64,000 bases of DNA from Betaproteobacteria bacterium (lineage in GTDB: Bacteria > Pseudomonadota > Gammaproteobacteria > Burkholderiales > Casimicrobiaceae), in assembly GCA_016716425.1 (NCBI GenBank), contig JADJWJ010000020.1:248001-312000 (forward strand). Direction: 5' to 3'. The notes under the pieces are model-generated. The model made no database searches. It was not told where the DNA came from and saw only the letters and a list, made by a program, of their open reading frames with translations. Made by a program: the position numbers and the translations under genes. The number at the start of each line of letters is the position of its first letter. Within the stretch, counting starts at the first letter, position 1. This document shows positions 11,311-21,900 of this stretch, piece after piece.

Positions 11311-11402
11311 CTTGAACCACGAAGAGCACGAACGGCACGAAGACCATGAAGGCAGGCAGGGCATGGATTTTGTCGTGTCCTTCGTGACCTTCGTGGTTCA
11401 AG
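11311..11402. repeat. long hairpin element between carB and greA
   Basis: CTTGAACCACGAAG (11311-11324) has an exact inverted copy CTTCGTGGTTCAAG (11389-11402). The inner arms continue with spaced GCACGAA and TTCGTG words, so both arms are built from short repeats of the same theme. It fills most of the 131-bp gap and carries no gene. Similar ACCACGAAG-type inverted elements are familiar from other environmental bacterial genomes. Confidence 0.7.
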
Positions 11403-11424
11403 ACTTGCTTCAGGCGAACCCACG

Positions 11425-11898
11425 ATGAGCAAAGTTCCCATGACCGTCGCCGGCGCCGAGCGCCTGAAGCACGAGCTGCATCGGCTGAAGACCGTCGACC
11501 GCCCCGCGGTGATCCAGGCGATCGCCGAGGCGCGCGCGCATGGCGACCTGTCCGAGAACGCCGACTACGACGCCGCGAAGGAGCGGCAGGGTTTCATCGA
11601 GGGCCGCATCTCGGAGGTCGAGGCGAAGCTGGCCAACGCGCAGGTCATCGACCCCGCGACCCTCGACGTTCCGCACGTCGTGTTCGGCGCGACGGTCGCG
11701 CTCGCCGACCTCGACAGCAGCGATGAGGTCACCTACCAGATCGTCGGCGACGACGAGGCCGACATCAAGCACGGCAAGATCTCGATCAATTCGCCGATCG
11801 CGCGCGCGCTGATCGGCAAGGGCGAAGGCGATGTCGCGGACGTGCAGGCGCCGGGCGGCGTGCGCAGCTACGAGATACTGTCGGTCCGCTATGGCTGA
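11425..11898 (+). CDS. greA: transcription elongation factor GreA
   Basis: Rescues backtracked RNA polymerase by stimulating transcript cleavage. The 157-residue protein has the N-terminal coiled-coil hairpin with the acidic tip motif (ARAHGDLSENADYDAAKE) that reaches the polymerase active site, then the C-terminal FKBP-like domain (VTYQIVGDDEADIKHGKISINSPIARALIGK read as two adjoining blocks). Length and motifs are standard. carB-greA adjacency is typical of Betaproteobacteria. A stable hairpin follows the stop. Confidence 0.97.
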   Translation: MSKVPMTVAGAERLKHELHRLKTVDRPAVIQAIAEARAHGDLSENADYDAAKERQGFIEGRISEVEAKLANAQVIDPATLDVPHVVFGATVALADLDSSDEVTYQIVGDDEADIKHGKISINSPIARALIGKGEGDVADVQAPGGVRSYEILSVRYG

Positions 11899-11915
11899 AA
11901 CGCGGCCGTTGTTGC

Positions 11916-11933
11916 GCGGCTGCAACCAGCCGC
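11916..11933 (+). terminator. hairpin after greA
   Basis: GCGGCTG, loop CAAC, CAGCCGC forms a perfect 7-bp GC stem 17 nt after the greA stop. No clear T run follows, so termination would be weak or Rho-assisted. Confidence 0.4.
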
Positions 11934-12126
11934 ACCGTACCGAGTTTCATGACAATGTCCTATTTGCACTAGGAAAGGCCGCTTCTGCCCTGTCTGTGAA
12001 CGACAAACGCCATGTTGCACAAGCGCAAAATCGCTTGCGGCAGTGCGTCGTCGCTGCTAATTTCGAACTCTTTTCGGGAGTGCCCTTCCGGGGCGACCGG
12101 ATCTACGTTGCACTGCACAGGAATTC
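11934..12126 (+). promoter_or_regulatory. AT-richer leader of the PKS operon
   Basis: This stretch is visibly less GC-rich than its surroundings and has no gene. It holds a small inverted repeat (CAAGCG, CAAAAT, CGCTTG near 12014-12031) and ends in CACAGGAATTC before the PKS ATG, giving an AGGA ribosome-binding site at good distance. A promoter is expected here, but no -35/-10 pair stands out clearly. Confidence 0.35.
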
Positions 12127-15100
12127 ATGATCAAGGCCGCAGGAAACCCGATGCCATCGCTGTCCCGCCCAATCGTCGCAATCTCGCCGTTCGAAACTCC
12201 TGACGTCGCCGTCGTGCGCGCCGCGTGCCGCGCGGGCGCGCTCGGTGTGCTCGACGTCGGGCGCGACCCGGCGCGGGCGCGGGCCGCGATCGCGGATCTT
12301 GCATCCTTCGGCGAAGATGCGGTGGGTTTGCGCGTACCGGACGCCGCGGTGCTCGACGGCGTGGCGCTGCCCCCGTGCGTCGGCGCGATCGTCGTCGACG
12401 CCGGGGCGCCGCTGGCGCGCTGGCGCGAGGCGGGGCTCGCGGTACTCGTGCAGGTCACCTCCGTCGCGGAGGCGCAGGCGGCGGCGGCGGCTGGCGCGGA
12501 CGGGCTGATCGCGAAAGGGGCCGAGAGCGGCGGGCGCGTCGGCGAGGAGACGTCGCTGGTCCTGCTGCAGGCGCTGGCCGGCGCGGCGACGCTGCCCGTC
12601 TGGGTGCAGGGCGGCGTCGGTCTGCATACGGCCGCGGCCTGCATTGCCGGCGGCGCGGCTGGCGTCGTCCTCGACGCGCAGCTCTCGCTCGCGCGCGAAT
12701 CGACACTGCCGCCGCCGGTCAGGTCGGCAGTCGCCGCGATGGACGGCAGCGAGACCGCGCTGATTGCCGGCCATCGCGTGTACACGCGGCCCGATCTGCC
12801 GGTGAGGGCGCAACTGCCCGCCGCGGAGGTGCGCGCGCTTCTCGGCGGGCGCGATCTCGTCGCGCAATTGCTGCCGGCGGGACAGGACGCCGCGTTCGCA
12901 CGGCCGCTGGCCGACCGCTTCCGCACCGTGGGCGGCATCGTGCGCGGCGTCGCGGCGGCCATCGCGCACGGCGTCGCCGCGGCGCGCGAGCAGCAGGCGC
13001 TCGGGGAAGGCGCGCCGCTCGCGGCCCGCCTGACCGTCCGCTATCCGATCTTCCAGGGACCGATGACGCGCGTGTCGGACCGTGCGCCGTTCGCGCAGGC
13101 GGTCGCCGAGGCGGGCGCCGTGCCGTTTCTGGCGCTCGCGCTGATGCGCGGCGCGGAAGTGGAGGCGCTGCTCACCGAGACCGCGCAGCGGCTCGCGGGC
13201 CGCACCTGGGGGGTGGGCATCCTGGGCTTCGTGCCGGCCGAACTGCGGGAAGAGCAGCTCGAAGTCGTGCGCCGGATCAAGCCGCCGGTGGCGCTGATCG
13301 CGGGCGGCCGACCCGCGCAGGCGCAGCCGCTCCAGGACCTCGGCATCGCGACGTTCCTGCACACGCCGTCGCCGGGCCTGCTCGACCTGTTTCTCAAGCA
13401 GGGCGCGCGGCGCTTCGTGTTCGAAGGCATGGAGTGCGGCGGCCACGTGGGGCCGCGCTCGAGTCTCGTGCTGTGGGAACAGCAGGTCGCGCGCCTGCTC
13501 GCGCATCCGGATCCGTCCGAACTCGAGATCGTGTTCGCCGGCGGTATTCACGACGGACGTTCGGCGGCGATGGTCGCCGCGCTGGCGGCGCCGCTGGTCG
13601 AGCGGGGCGCTGCGATCGGCGTGCTGATGGGCACCGCGTACCTGTTCACCCGCGAGGCGGTGGCGGCGGGCGCGATCGAGGCGGGCTTCCAGCAGACGGC
13701 GCTCGCCTGCACCGAGACCGTGCTGCTCGAGACCGCGCCCGGCCACGCGACCCGTTGCGCCGACACCGACTACGTGCGCGCGTTTCGTGCCGAGCGCGAG
13801 CGGCTGCAGCGCGAGGGCGTGCCGGCGCAGGCGATGTGGCAGGCGCTGGAGGAGTTGAACCTCGGCCGGCTGCGGATCGCCGCGAAGGGCGTCCGCCGCG
13901 ACGGCGACGCGCTCGTGCGCGTCGACGCCGACGTGCAGCGGCGCGAAGGGATGGTCATGCTGGGCCAGGTCGCCGCGCTGCGCGCCGGCGTGACGACGGT
14001 CGCGCAACTGCACCGTGACGTGGTCGAAGGCGCCGGCGCGCAGCTCGCGGCGGTGGCAAGTGCGGCCGCCGCGCGTTCCGATGCGCGGCCGGCGGACATC
14101 GCGATCGTGGGCATGGCGGCGATCCTGCCGGGGGCGCCGGACCTCGATGCGTTCTGGGCCAACGTCGTCGCCGGCGTCAACAGCATCCGCGAGGTGCCGG
14201 CGGACCGCTGGCGCGTCGACGAGTTCTACGACGGCAAGTCGATGAACGGCGAGATGACGCCGTCGAAGTGGGGCGGCTTCCTCGACCCGTATCCGTTCGA
14301 TCCGCTGGCCTACGGCATTCCGCCGACGTCGCTCTCCGCGATCGAGCCCGTACAGCTGCTGGCGCTCGAGGTGTCCCGCCGGGCGCTCGCCGACGCCGGA
14401 TACGCCACGCGCGAGTTCGATCGCGAGAACACGTCGGTGATCTTCGGCGCCGAAGCCGGCACCGATCTCGCCGGCGCTTACGGCTTCCGCGCCTTCTACC
14501 GCCAGCTTGCGGGCCCGCTGCCGCCGGCGTTCGAGGCCGTGCTGCCGCGGCTCACCGAGGACTCGTTTCCCGGCATCCTGTCGAACGTCATCTCCGGACG
14601 CATCGCCAATCGGCTCGACCTCGGCGGCTCGAACTTCACCGTCGACGCGGCGTGCGCGTCGTCGCTCGCCGCCGTGGACCTGGCGTGCAAGGAGCTCGCG
14701 ACCGGCAACAGCAACGTCGTGATCTGCGGCGGCGCCGACCTGCACAACAGCATCACCGACTACCTCGTGTTCGCGAGCGTGCACGCACTGTCGCCGTCCG
14801 GCCAGTGCCGCACGTTCGACGCCGCGGCCGACGGCATCACGCTGGGCGAAGGCGTGGTGGCGATCGTGCTGAAGCGGCTCGCCGACGCCGAGCGCGACGG
14901 CGACCGCGTCTATGCGGTGATCAAGGGCGTGGGCAGCGGCAGCGATGGCAAGAGCCTGGGCCTCACGGCGCCGCGCGCGCAGGGCCAGCAGCGCACGCTG
15001 GCGCGCGCGTACCGGAAGGCGGGCGTCGCGCCGGCGAAGGTCGGGCTCGTCGAGGCGCACGGGACGGGCACCGTCGTCGGCGACCGCACCGAGCTCGAGA

Positions 15101-18100
15101 CGCTCAACGGCTTCTTCGGCAGTGGCGGCGCGACCGCCGGCAGCATCGCGCTGGGGTCGATCAAGTCGCAGATCGGACACACGAAGTGCACGGCCGGCGT
15201 GGCGGGCCTCGTGAAGGCCGCGCTCGCGCTCCATCGGCGCGTGCTGCCGCCGACGCTCAACATCGAGCGGCCGAATCCCGGCTGGTCGCCGGAGTCGCCG
15301 TTCACGCTGTCGAACCGCGCCCGGCCGTGGCCGGGCCACGCGCGCTTAGCCGGCGTCAGCGCGTTCGGCTTCGGCGGCACCAACTTCCATGCGGTGCTGG
15401 AAGCCTACGAAGGCACCGAGCCCGAGAGCGGCGGCGCGCGATGGCCGGCCGAGCTCATCCTGCTGCGCGGCACCGACCGCGCGGACGCATTGGCGCGCGC
15501 CGACGCCGTGGTCGCGTACGCGGCGTCCGGCGCCGTTGCGCTGCGCGACGTCGCGCGCTCCGCGTCGGCGGGCGATGCTCCCGTCCAGGTCGCGCTCGTC
15601 GCGCGCGACGCCGCCGACCTCGCGCACAAGGTCGGGCTCGCGCGCGCCGGCACCGCCCACGCCTCCGGGGTGTTCCTGCGCGATGCTGCGCCGGCCGAAG
15701 GCCCGCGCAAGGTGGCGTTCCTGTTCCCCGGCCAGGGCTCGCAGCGCGTCGGGATGCTCTCCGACCTCTTCCTCGCGTTCCCCGAGCTCCAGCGCCATCT
15801 GGAGCACGGTCAGCGCTGGCGCGACGTGATGTTCCCGCCGACCGCGTGGACGCCCGAGGAGGCGGCCGCGCAGAAGCGCGCGCTGACCGACACGCGCGTC
15901 GCGCAGCCGGCACTCGGCATTGCGGGACTGGCGCTCGCGGATCTGCTCGCGCGGCTCGGCGTACGCGCCGACATGATGGCTGGCCACAGCTACGGCGAGC
16001 TGGTAGCGCTGGCGGCAGCCGGTGCGCTCCCCGCGGCGGCGCTGCCGGCATTGAGCGAGCGCCGCGGCGTGCGCATCCTCGACGCCTGCATCGCCACCGG
16101 CGACGCCGGCACGATGGCCGCCGTGGGCGGCGCGGCGGCCGACGTCGCCCGGGCGATCGCGGATTTCGACGGCGTCGTCGTCGCCAACGAGAACGCGCCG
16201 GACCAGACGGTGATCTCCGGCCCGACCGGTGCGGTGGTGGCCGCGACCGCGCACCTCGCGGCGGCTGGCATGTCGGCCAGGACCATTCCGGTGGCGTGCG
16301 CGTTCCACAGCCCGCTCGCGCACGCGGCATGCGCCGCGTTCGCGGCGGACCTGGCGGAAATCGAGGTCGCCGCGCCCGCGCAGGTCGTGTATTCGAACAC
16401 CACTGCCGACGCGTATCCGGCGGACGCCGGCGCGGTGCGGGCGCGGCTCGCCGAGCACATTGGCAAGCCGGTGCGGTTCGCGTCCGAGATCGAGGCGATG
16501 TACGCGGCGGGCGCGCGCATCTTCGTCGAGGCCGGACCCGGCCGCGTGCTCACCGGGCTCGTCGGCAAGGTGCTGCGCGGACGGCCGCATGTCGCGGTCG
16601 CGTGCGACCGCGACGGCGAGCACGGCGTCGTGCAGCTGCTGCTCGCGCTGGGCGAGCTCGCGGCGCACGGCGTGCCGGTGCAGGCGGACGCGCTGTACGC
16701 GGGCCGCGATGCGAAGGTGGTCGATCTGGCCGCGCCGCCGCCCGCGCGTGTCACCGCCAACGGCTGGTGGATCGACGGCCAGCGCGCGTGGCCGATGCAC
16801 GGCGAGCCTCCCGCGCACGCGCTGCGACCGGTGCGCGCACCGGTAGTGATCGCCGCGCAGGCGGCGGCGGCCGCCGGCGACGATCGGCAGGCGGCGGTGC
16901 TCGAATACCTGCGCAACATGCGCGAGCTGGTCGAAACGCAGCGGCGCGTGATGCTGGGCTACCTCGGCGCGGCCGACGCGCCGTCGCGCGCGCCGATCGA
17001 CGTCGTGGCGTCGCCGGTGGTGGAGCCGCCGGCAGTGCGTGCCGATGTGCCGGCGGCGGATGCGGCGCCGGCGGCCGCGAGCGCGCGCGCCGCCGAGACG
17101 CGGGCGCCCGCCGACATCGCGCACGTGCTGCTGTCGATCGTCGCGCAGCGAACCGGTTACCCGACGGAGATGCTCGAGCTCGACCTCGACCTCGAGGCGG
17201 ACCTGTCGATCGACTCGATCAAGCGGGTCGAGATCCTGGGCGCGGTCGCCGAGCATCTGGGACAGGTCGCTGGCGGCGGGGTCGAGCAACTGCCGGAGAA
17301 CCTGGTCGCGATCAAGACGCTGCGCGGCATCATCGACGCGCTGCGGCCGCTGGTCGCGGGCGCCGCAGCGACGCCCGCGGCAGCGGCCGATGCCGCGGCA
17401 GCGGCGCCTGCCACGCGCGCCGAGGGCGCGCCGGACGCGGCGGCGCCTGCGGTCGAGCGCTACGTGGTCGAACTCGCGCCGACCAGGCGCGCGAATGGCG
17501 CGTGGTCGCTCGCCGACCGCGCGATCGGCATCGTCGGGGCCGTGCCTTCGCTGCAGAACGAACTGCTCGACGGTCTCGCCGCGGCGGGTTCGAGGGGGCA
17601 CGCGCAGGACGACAACACGGCCAACGGCAGTCTCGACGCGCTGGTGGACCTGACGCCGATGCGCGCCGACTGGTCGGCCGACGACGTGCCCGCGCTCTTC
17701 GGCCGCGTCCGCCACGCGCTCGTCAGCGGCGCGAGCCACGTGCTGGTCGCCGGCATGGCGCCGGCCGTGAACGGCGCCCCGCCGACCGGCGCGCTCGCAC
17801 CGCCGGCCGCCGGCGTGTCGGGGATGATCAAGAGCCTCTCCAAGGAGTGGCCGGACCGGCAGCTGCGCTTCGCGTACTTCCTGCCGCGCTTCGGCGCCAA
17901 CGAGCTCGCGCGGACGATTCTCGACGAGCTCAACTCCGCCGACGACGCCGACGTCGTCGAGTACTCGCGCGAAGGCGAGCGCCGCGTGCCGCGCGTGGTC
18001 GCGGCGGAGCGCAACGGCGGTGACGGCGCCGGCGTCGCGCTCGGCCGCGAGTCGGTCGTGCTGCTGACCGGCGGTGCGCGCGGCATCACCGCTCGCATTG

Positions 18101-18879
18101 CACTGGAACTCGCGCGGCGGTTCGGCTGCAGGCTCGAGCTCGTCGGCCGCACGCCGCAGCCGGCGGCCATGGACGACGCGGATCTGCGCGATGCCGGGGA
18201 CGAGGTGGCGGTGCGGCGGGCGCTGATCGCGCGCGGCGGCCGCAGACCGGCGGAGATCGAGGCCGAGTGCGCGCGCGTGATGGCGGCGCGCGAAGTGCGG
18301 TCCACGCTGGCGGCGCTGGCCGCCGCGGGCGCCACCCCGGCGTATCACCAGGTCGACGTGCGCGACGCGGACGCGGTCGCGGCACTCGTCGCGCGCATCT
18401 ACGCGGAGCGCGGACGGCTCGACGGCGTGATCCACGGCGCAGGCGTGATCGAGGACAAGCTCGCGCGCGACAAGACGCCCGAGTCCTTCGCCCGCGTGTT
18501 CGACACCAAGGTCAACGGCGCGCTCGCCATCGCGCGCAGCGTGCGCGACGACGTCGGCTTCATCGTCTTCTTCTCGAGCATCGCCGCGACGTTCGGCAAC
18601 CGTGGGCAGTCCGACTACGCGGCCGCGAACGACTATCTCGACCGGCTGGCAGCGACGCTCAAGCGGCGCCTGCCGGGCCGCGTGCTGTCGATCAACTGGG
18701 GTCCCTGGGGCGGGGCGGGCATGGTGTCGCCCGAGCTCGAGCGCGAGTACGCGAAGCGCGGGATTGGCCTCATCGACCCGGATGCCGGTGCCGCGACCTT
18801 CGTGGACGAGCTGCTGCACGGCCCGGCGGACGACGCGCAGGTCATCCTGATGCGCGGGGATCCGGCGCGCCTGATGTAG
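12127..18879 (+). CDS. PUFA-synthase-like PKS: NPD-NPD-KS-AT-ACP-KR
   Basis: Giant 2,250-residue iterative type I synthase. Domains in order: two FMN-type nitronate-monooxygenase/PfaD-like enoyl-reductase domains (about 12-215 and 310-620); a ketosynthase (about 655-1090) with Cys843 in DAACASSLA, His978 in EAHGTGT and His1018 in GHTKCTAG; an acyltransferase (about 1195-1500) with Ser1288 in GHSYGE and His1394 in CAFHSP; one ACP with Ser1697 in SIDSIKRVEIL, the signature of PUFA-synthase ACPs; a ketoreductase (about 1870-2240) with TGGARGIT and Tyr2164 in QSDYAAAND. The first NPD has Arg137 where the second has the expected His440 (GGHVG), so probably only the second is catalytic. Classical PfaA has several ACPs and a separate PfaD; here there is one ACP and the reductase is fused at the N-terminus. 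The product is unknown. Confidence 0.9.
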   Translation: MIKAAGNPMPSLSRPIVAISPFETPDVAVVRAACRAGALGVLDVGRDPARARAAIADLASFGEDAVGLRVPDAAVLDGVALPPCVGAIVVDAGAPLARWREAGLAVLVQVTSVAEAQAAAAAGADGLIAKGAESGGRVGEETSLVLLQALAGAATLPVWVQGGVGLHTAAACIAGGAAGVVLDAQLSLARESTLPPPVRSAVAAMDGSETALIAGHRVYTRPDLPVRAQLPAAEVRALLGGRDLVAQLLPAGQDAAFARPLADRFRTVGGIVRGVAAAIAHGVAAAREQQALGEGAPLAARLTVRYPIFQGPMTRVSDRAPFAQAVAEAGAVPFLALALMRGAEVEALLTETAQRLAGRTWGVGILGFVPAELREEQLEVVRRIKPPVALIAGGRPAQAQPLQDLGIATFLHTPSPGLLDLFLKQGARRFVFEGMECGGHVGPRSSLVLWEQQVARLLAHPDPSELEIVFAGGIHDGRSAAMVAALAAPLVERGAAIGVLMGTAYLFTREAVAAGAIEAGFQQTALACTETVLLETAPGHATRCADTDYVRAFRAERERLQREGVPAQAMWQALEELNLGRLRIAAKGVRRDGDALVRVDADVQRREGMVMLGQVAALRAGVTTVAQLHRDVVEGAGAQLAAVASAAAARSDARPADIAIVGMAAILPGAPDLDAFWANVVAGVNSIREVPADRWRVDEFYDGKSMNGEMTPSKWGGFLDPYPFDPLAYGIPPTSLSAIEPVQLLALEVSRRALADAGYATREFDRENTSVIFGAEAGTDLAGAYGFRAFYRQLAGPLPPAFEAVLPRLTEDSFPGILSNVISGRIANRLDLGGSNFTVDAACASSLAAVDLACKELATGNSNVVICGGADLHNSITDYLVFASVHALSPSGQCRTFDAAADGITLGEGVVAIVLKRLADAERDGDRVYAVIKGVGSGSDGKSLGLTAPRAQGQQRTLARAYRKAGVAPAKVGLVEAHGTGTVVGDRTELETLNGFFGSGGATAGSIALGSIKSQIGHTKCTAGVAGLVKAALALHRRVLPPTLNIERPNPGWSPESPFTLSNRARPWPGHARLAGVSAFGFGGTNFHAVLEAYEGTEPESGGARWPAELILLRGTDRADALARADAVVAYAASGAVALRDVARSASAGDAPVQVALVARDAADLAHKVGLARAGTAHASGVFLRDAAPAEGPRKVAFLFPGQGSQRVGMLSDLFLAFPELQRHLEHGQRWRDVMFPPTAWTPEEAAAQKRALTDTRVAQPALGIAGLALADLLARLGVRADMMAGHSYGELVALAAAGALPAAALPALSERRGVRILDACIATGDAGTMAAVGGAAADVARAIADFDGVVVANENAPDQTVISGPTGAVVAATAHLAAAGMSARTIPVACAFHSPLAHAACAAFAADLAEIEVAAPAQVVYSNTTADAYPADAGAVRARLAEHIGKPVRFASEIEAMYAAGARIFVEAGPGRVLTGLVGKVLRGRPHVAVACDRDGEHGVVQLLLALGELAAHGVPVQADALYAGRDAKVVDLAAPPPARVTANGWWIDGQRAWPMHGEPPAHALRPVRAPVVIAAQAAAAAGDDRQAAVLEYLRNMRELVETQRRVMLGYLGAADAPSRAPIDVVASPVVEPPAVRADVPAADAAPAAASARAAETRAPADIAHVLLSIVAQRTGYPTEMLELDLDLEADLSIDSIKRVEILGAVAEHLGQVAGGGVEQLPENLVAIKTLRGIIDALRPLVAGAAATPAAAADAAAAAPATRAEGAPDAAAPAVERYVVELAPTRRANGAWSLADRAIGIVGAVPSLQNELLDGLAAAGSRGHAQDDNTANGSLDALVDLTPMRADWSADDVPALFGRVRHALVSGASHVLVAGMAPAVNGAPPTGALAPPAAGVSGMIKSLSKEWPDRQLRFAYFLPRFGANELARTILDELNSADDADVVEYSREGERRVPRVVAAERNGGDGAGVALGRESVVLLTGGARGITARIALELARRFGCRLELVGRTPQPAAMDDADLRDAGDEVAVRRALIARGGRRPAEIEAECARVMAAREVRSTLAALAAAGATPAYHQVDVRDADAVAALVARIYAERGRLDGVIHGAGVIEDKLARDKTPESFARVFDTKVNGALAIARSVRDDVGFIVFFSSIAATFGNRGQSDYAAANDYLDRLAATLKRRLPGRVLSINWGPWGGAGMVSPELEREYAKRGIGLIDPDAGAATFVDELLHGPADDAQVILMRGDPARLM

Positions 18880-18906
18880 CGGTCGCGGTCGGGCCGGAGT
18901 CCGTCG

Positions 18907-21900
18907 ATGGAACGTGACGTCGCAATCGTCGGGATGGCGTGCATCTTCCCGCGGGCGCCGGATCTCGCCACCTACTGGCGCAATCTGCGCGACGGCGTCG
19001 ACGCGATCACCGACGTTCCCGCCGCGCGCTGGGACCCCGCGTACTACGACCCCGCGTCCACCGCGCCCGACCGCTTCTACGCGCGGCGCGGCGGCTTCAT
19101 CGACGACTACGCGACGTTCGACGCCGCGGCGTTCGGCATCATGCCGATCGCGGCGCAGGGCGCCGAGCCCGACCAGCTGCTCGCCCTCGAGGTCGCCACG
19201 GCAGCGCTCGCGGACGCCGGCTACGCCGACCGGGCGTTTCCGCGCGCTCGAACCGACGTCGTGCTGGGCCGCGGCAACTACCTGGGCCCCGCGATGCTGC
19301 GTCTGGTCAACATCACGCGCGGCGGCCCGCAGCTCGTCGACGCGCTGCGGTCGCTGCTGCCCGACGCGAAGGAAGACGAGCTCGCAGCCGTCAAGCGCGA
19401 GTTCCAGGCGCGCTGCGGCGTCTACGGGCCGGACACCGCGATCGGGCTCGTGCCCAACCTCGTCGCCTCGCGCATCGCCAACCGCCTCGATCTCGGGGGC
19501 TCCGCGTACACGCTCGACGCCGCGTGCGCGAGCACGCTCGTCGCGGTCGACCACGCGTGCCGGTCGCTGCTGTCCGCGTCGGCCGACCTCGTGCTCGCCG
19601 GCGGCGTCCACCTGTGCCACGACCCGGTGTTCTGGAGCGTGTTTTCGCAGCTGGGCGCGCTGTCGCGCGACCAGCAGATCCGGCCGTTCGACCGGCGCGC
19701 CGACGGCCTGCTGATCGGCGAGGGACTCGGCATGCTCGTGCTGAAGCGCGCCGCGGACGCGCGGCGCGACGGCGACCGCGTCTACGCGGTGATCCGCGGC
19801 GTGGGCCTCGCGAGCGACGGCCGCGACGTCAGCCTGATGACGCCGCGCGTCGAGGGCCAGCTGCTGGCGCTCGAGCGCGCGTGGACCGCAGCGGGACTGT
19901 CGCCGGCAACACTCGGCTTCCTGGAGGCGCACGGTACGGCGACACCCGCCGGCGACGCGGCGGAGATCGCCACGCTCGGCCGCTTCTTCGGACCCGCGCC
20001 GACCGACGCCGCGCGCATTCCGGTGGGCTCGGTCAAGTCGATGATCGGCCACGCGATGCCCGCGTCGGGCGCGGCCGGCCTCATCAAGGCGGCGCTCGCC
20101 GTGTACCACGGCGTGCGGCTGCCCACGCTCCACTGCGACGAGCCCAATCCCGCGCTCGACGCGACGCGCTTCCGGCCGCTGGCTGTCGCGGAGCCGTGGG
20201 ACGCGGACATCCGCCGTGCGGCCGTCAACGCGTTCGGCTTCGGCGGCATCAACGCGCACGTGATCGTCGATGCGGAGCCCGCCCCCGCGCGCGTGCGCCG
20301 CGGGACTTCGCTTCCGGACGACGCGGGGCCGGCGGCGGCCGATGCGGCGCCGGTGACGGCCGACGCGGGGCCGGTGACGGCCGACGCGTTCCTCGCCGCC
20401 GCGGCGACGACGGCCGCGCTGGCGCAGGCGCTCGACCGCGACGAGCGCGGCGGGGCGGGGCCGGCGCGCGTCGCGCTGTTCGAGCCGACACCGGAGCGGC
20501 GCGCCAGGGCGCTGGCGGCGATCGCGGCAGGGCGTCCGCGCCACGGGCGCGACGGCATCCATGTCACGCCGCAAGGGCTGATCGCCGCCGGCGGGAAGGT
20601 CGCATTCCTGTTCCCGGGGATCGAAGCGGAGTTCGCGCCGGAAGTCGAGTCGCTGGCCCGCGGGCTTGGCGTCGCGCCCCCCGACGTCGCCGCGCCCGAT
20701 CTCGAGCACCAGGCGCTGCGTGTGCTGCTGCTGTCGCGCTTCCTGCTGCGCGCCGCCGATGCGGTCGGGCTCCGCCCCGACCTGCTCGCCGGCCACAGCA
20801 TCGGCGAGTGGTCGGGCATGGTAGCCGCCGGAATGTTCGACGAGGCGGCCACCGAACGGTTCATCGACTCGCTGCGTCCGGGGACGTCGCGCGTGGCGGA
20901 CGTCCGGTACGTCGCGGCGGGCACGGGCCGCGCGCGGCTCGAGGCGCTGTTCGCTGCCGAGCCGGACGTCGCGATCACGCACGACAACTGCAATCACCAG
21001 GCGATCCTCTGCGCACCGGCCGCGCGCACGGACGCGGTCGCCGCGAAACTGCGCGCGCAGCGCGTGCTGTTCGAGGTGCTGCCGTTCCGGTCGGGCTTCC
21101 ACTCGCCGGCGCTCGCCGATCACGTCGACTTCTACGTGCGCAACCTCGAGGCGCTGCCGTTCACGCCGGCGCGCGTGCCGCTGTGGTCGGCGACGACCTG
21201 CGCGCCGTACCCGGCGGAGCCCGCTGCGATCCGTGCGCTGTTCGCCGAACACCTGACGAAGCCGGTGCGCTTCCGGGAACTCGTCGAGGCGCTCTACGCG
21301 GAAGGCGCCCGCGTGTTCGTGCAGATGGGCACGGGCAGCCTGCCGGCGTTCGTCGACGACGTGCTCGCGGGCCGGCCGCACCTCGCCGTGTCGCTGCTGT
21401 CCGCACGCCGGCCCGGGCGCGAGCAGTTCCAGCGCGCGTGTGCGGCGCTGTTCGTCGAAGGCGCGGACCTCGACCTCGTGCGCGCCGGCTTGGCACCGGC
21501 CGCGGCGACGGGTGCGCGCCGCCGCGCGCTGAAGCTCGAACTCGGGGTGCCGCTGGTGCACGTCGACCTCGAGTCGCTGCGGCCGCATGCGGTGCCGGCG
21601 ACGCCGGCCGCCGCGACGCCCGCCGGCGACCCGCTGGCGCTCGCGTTCGCGGAGACGATGAGCGAGATCGCGCGCGCGCAGGACGCGGTGATGCGCGCGC
21701 TGGGGTCCGGTCGGCGGGCAGCGCCGCCGAACGCACCGGCGCCGCCGGCCGAACGTACCGACCGGCTGCCGCTGTCGCTCGCGACGCATCCGGAACTCGT
21801 CGATCACATGCTGGTGCCGCAGCCGCGCGGCTGGCCCGAGCCCGAGGACGGCATGCCGTCGGTGCCGATGACGATGTCGGTCGAGTTGATCCGCGAGGCC

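Noticed and set aside
18907..20270. The KS of the second PKS as a non-catalytic chain-length factor, as in PfaC.
   Set aside because: Cys207 and both active-site His residues are present, so it should be a working ketosynthase.
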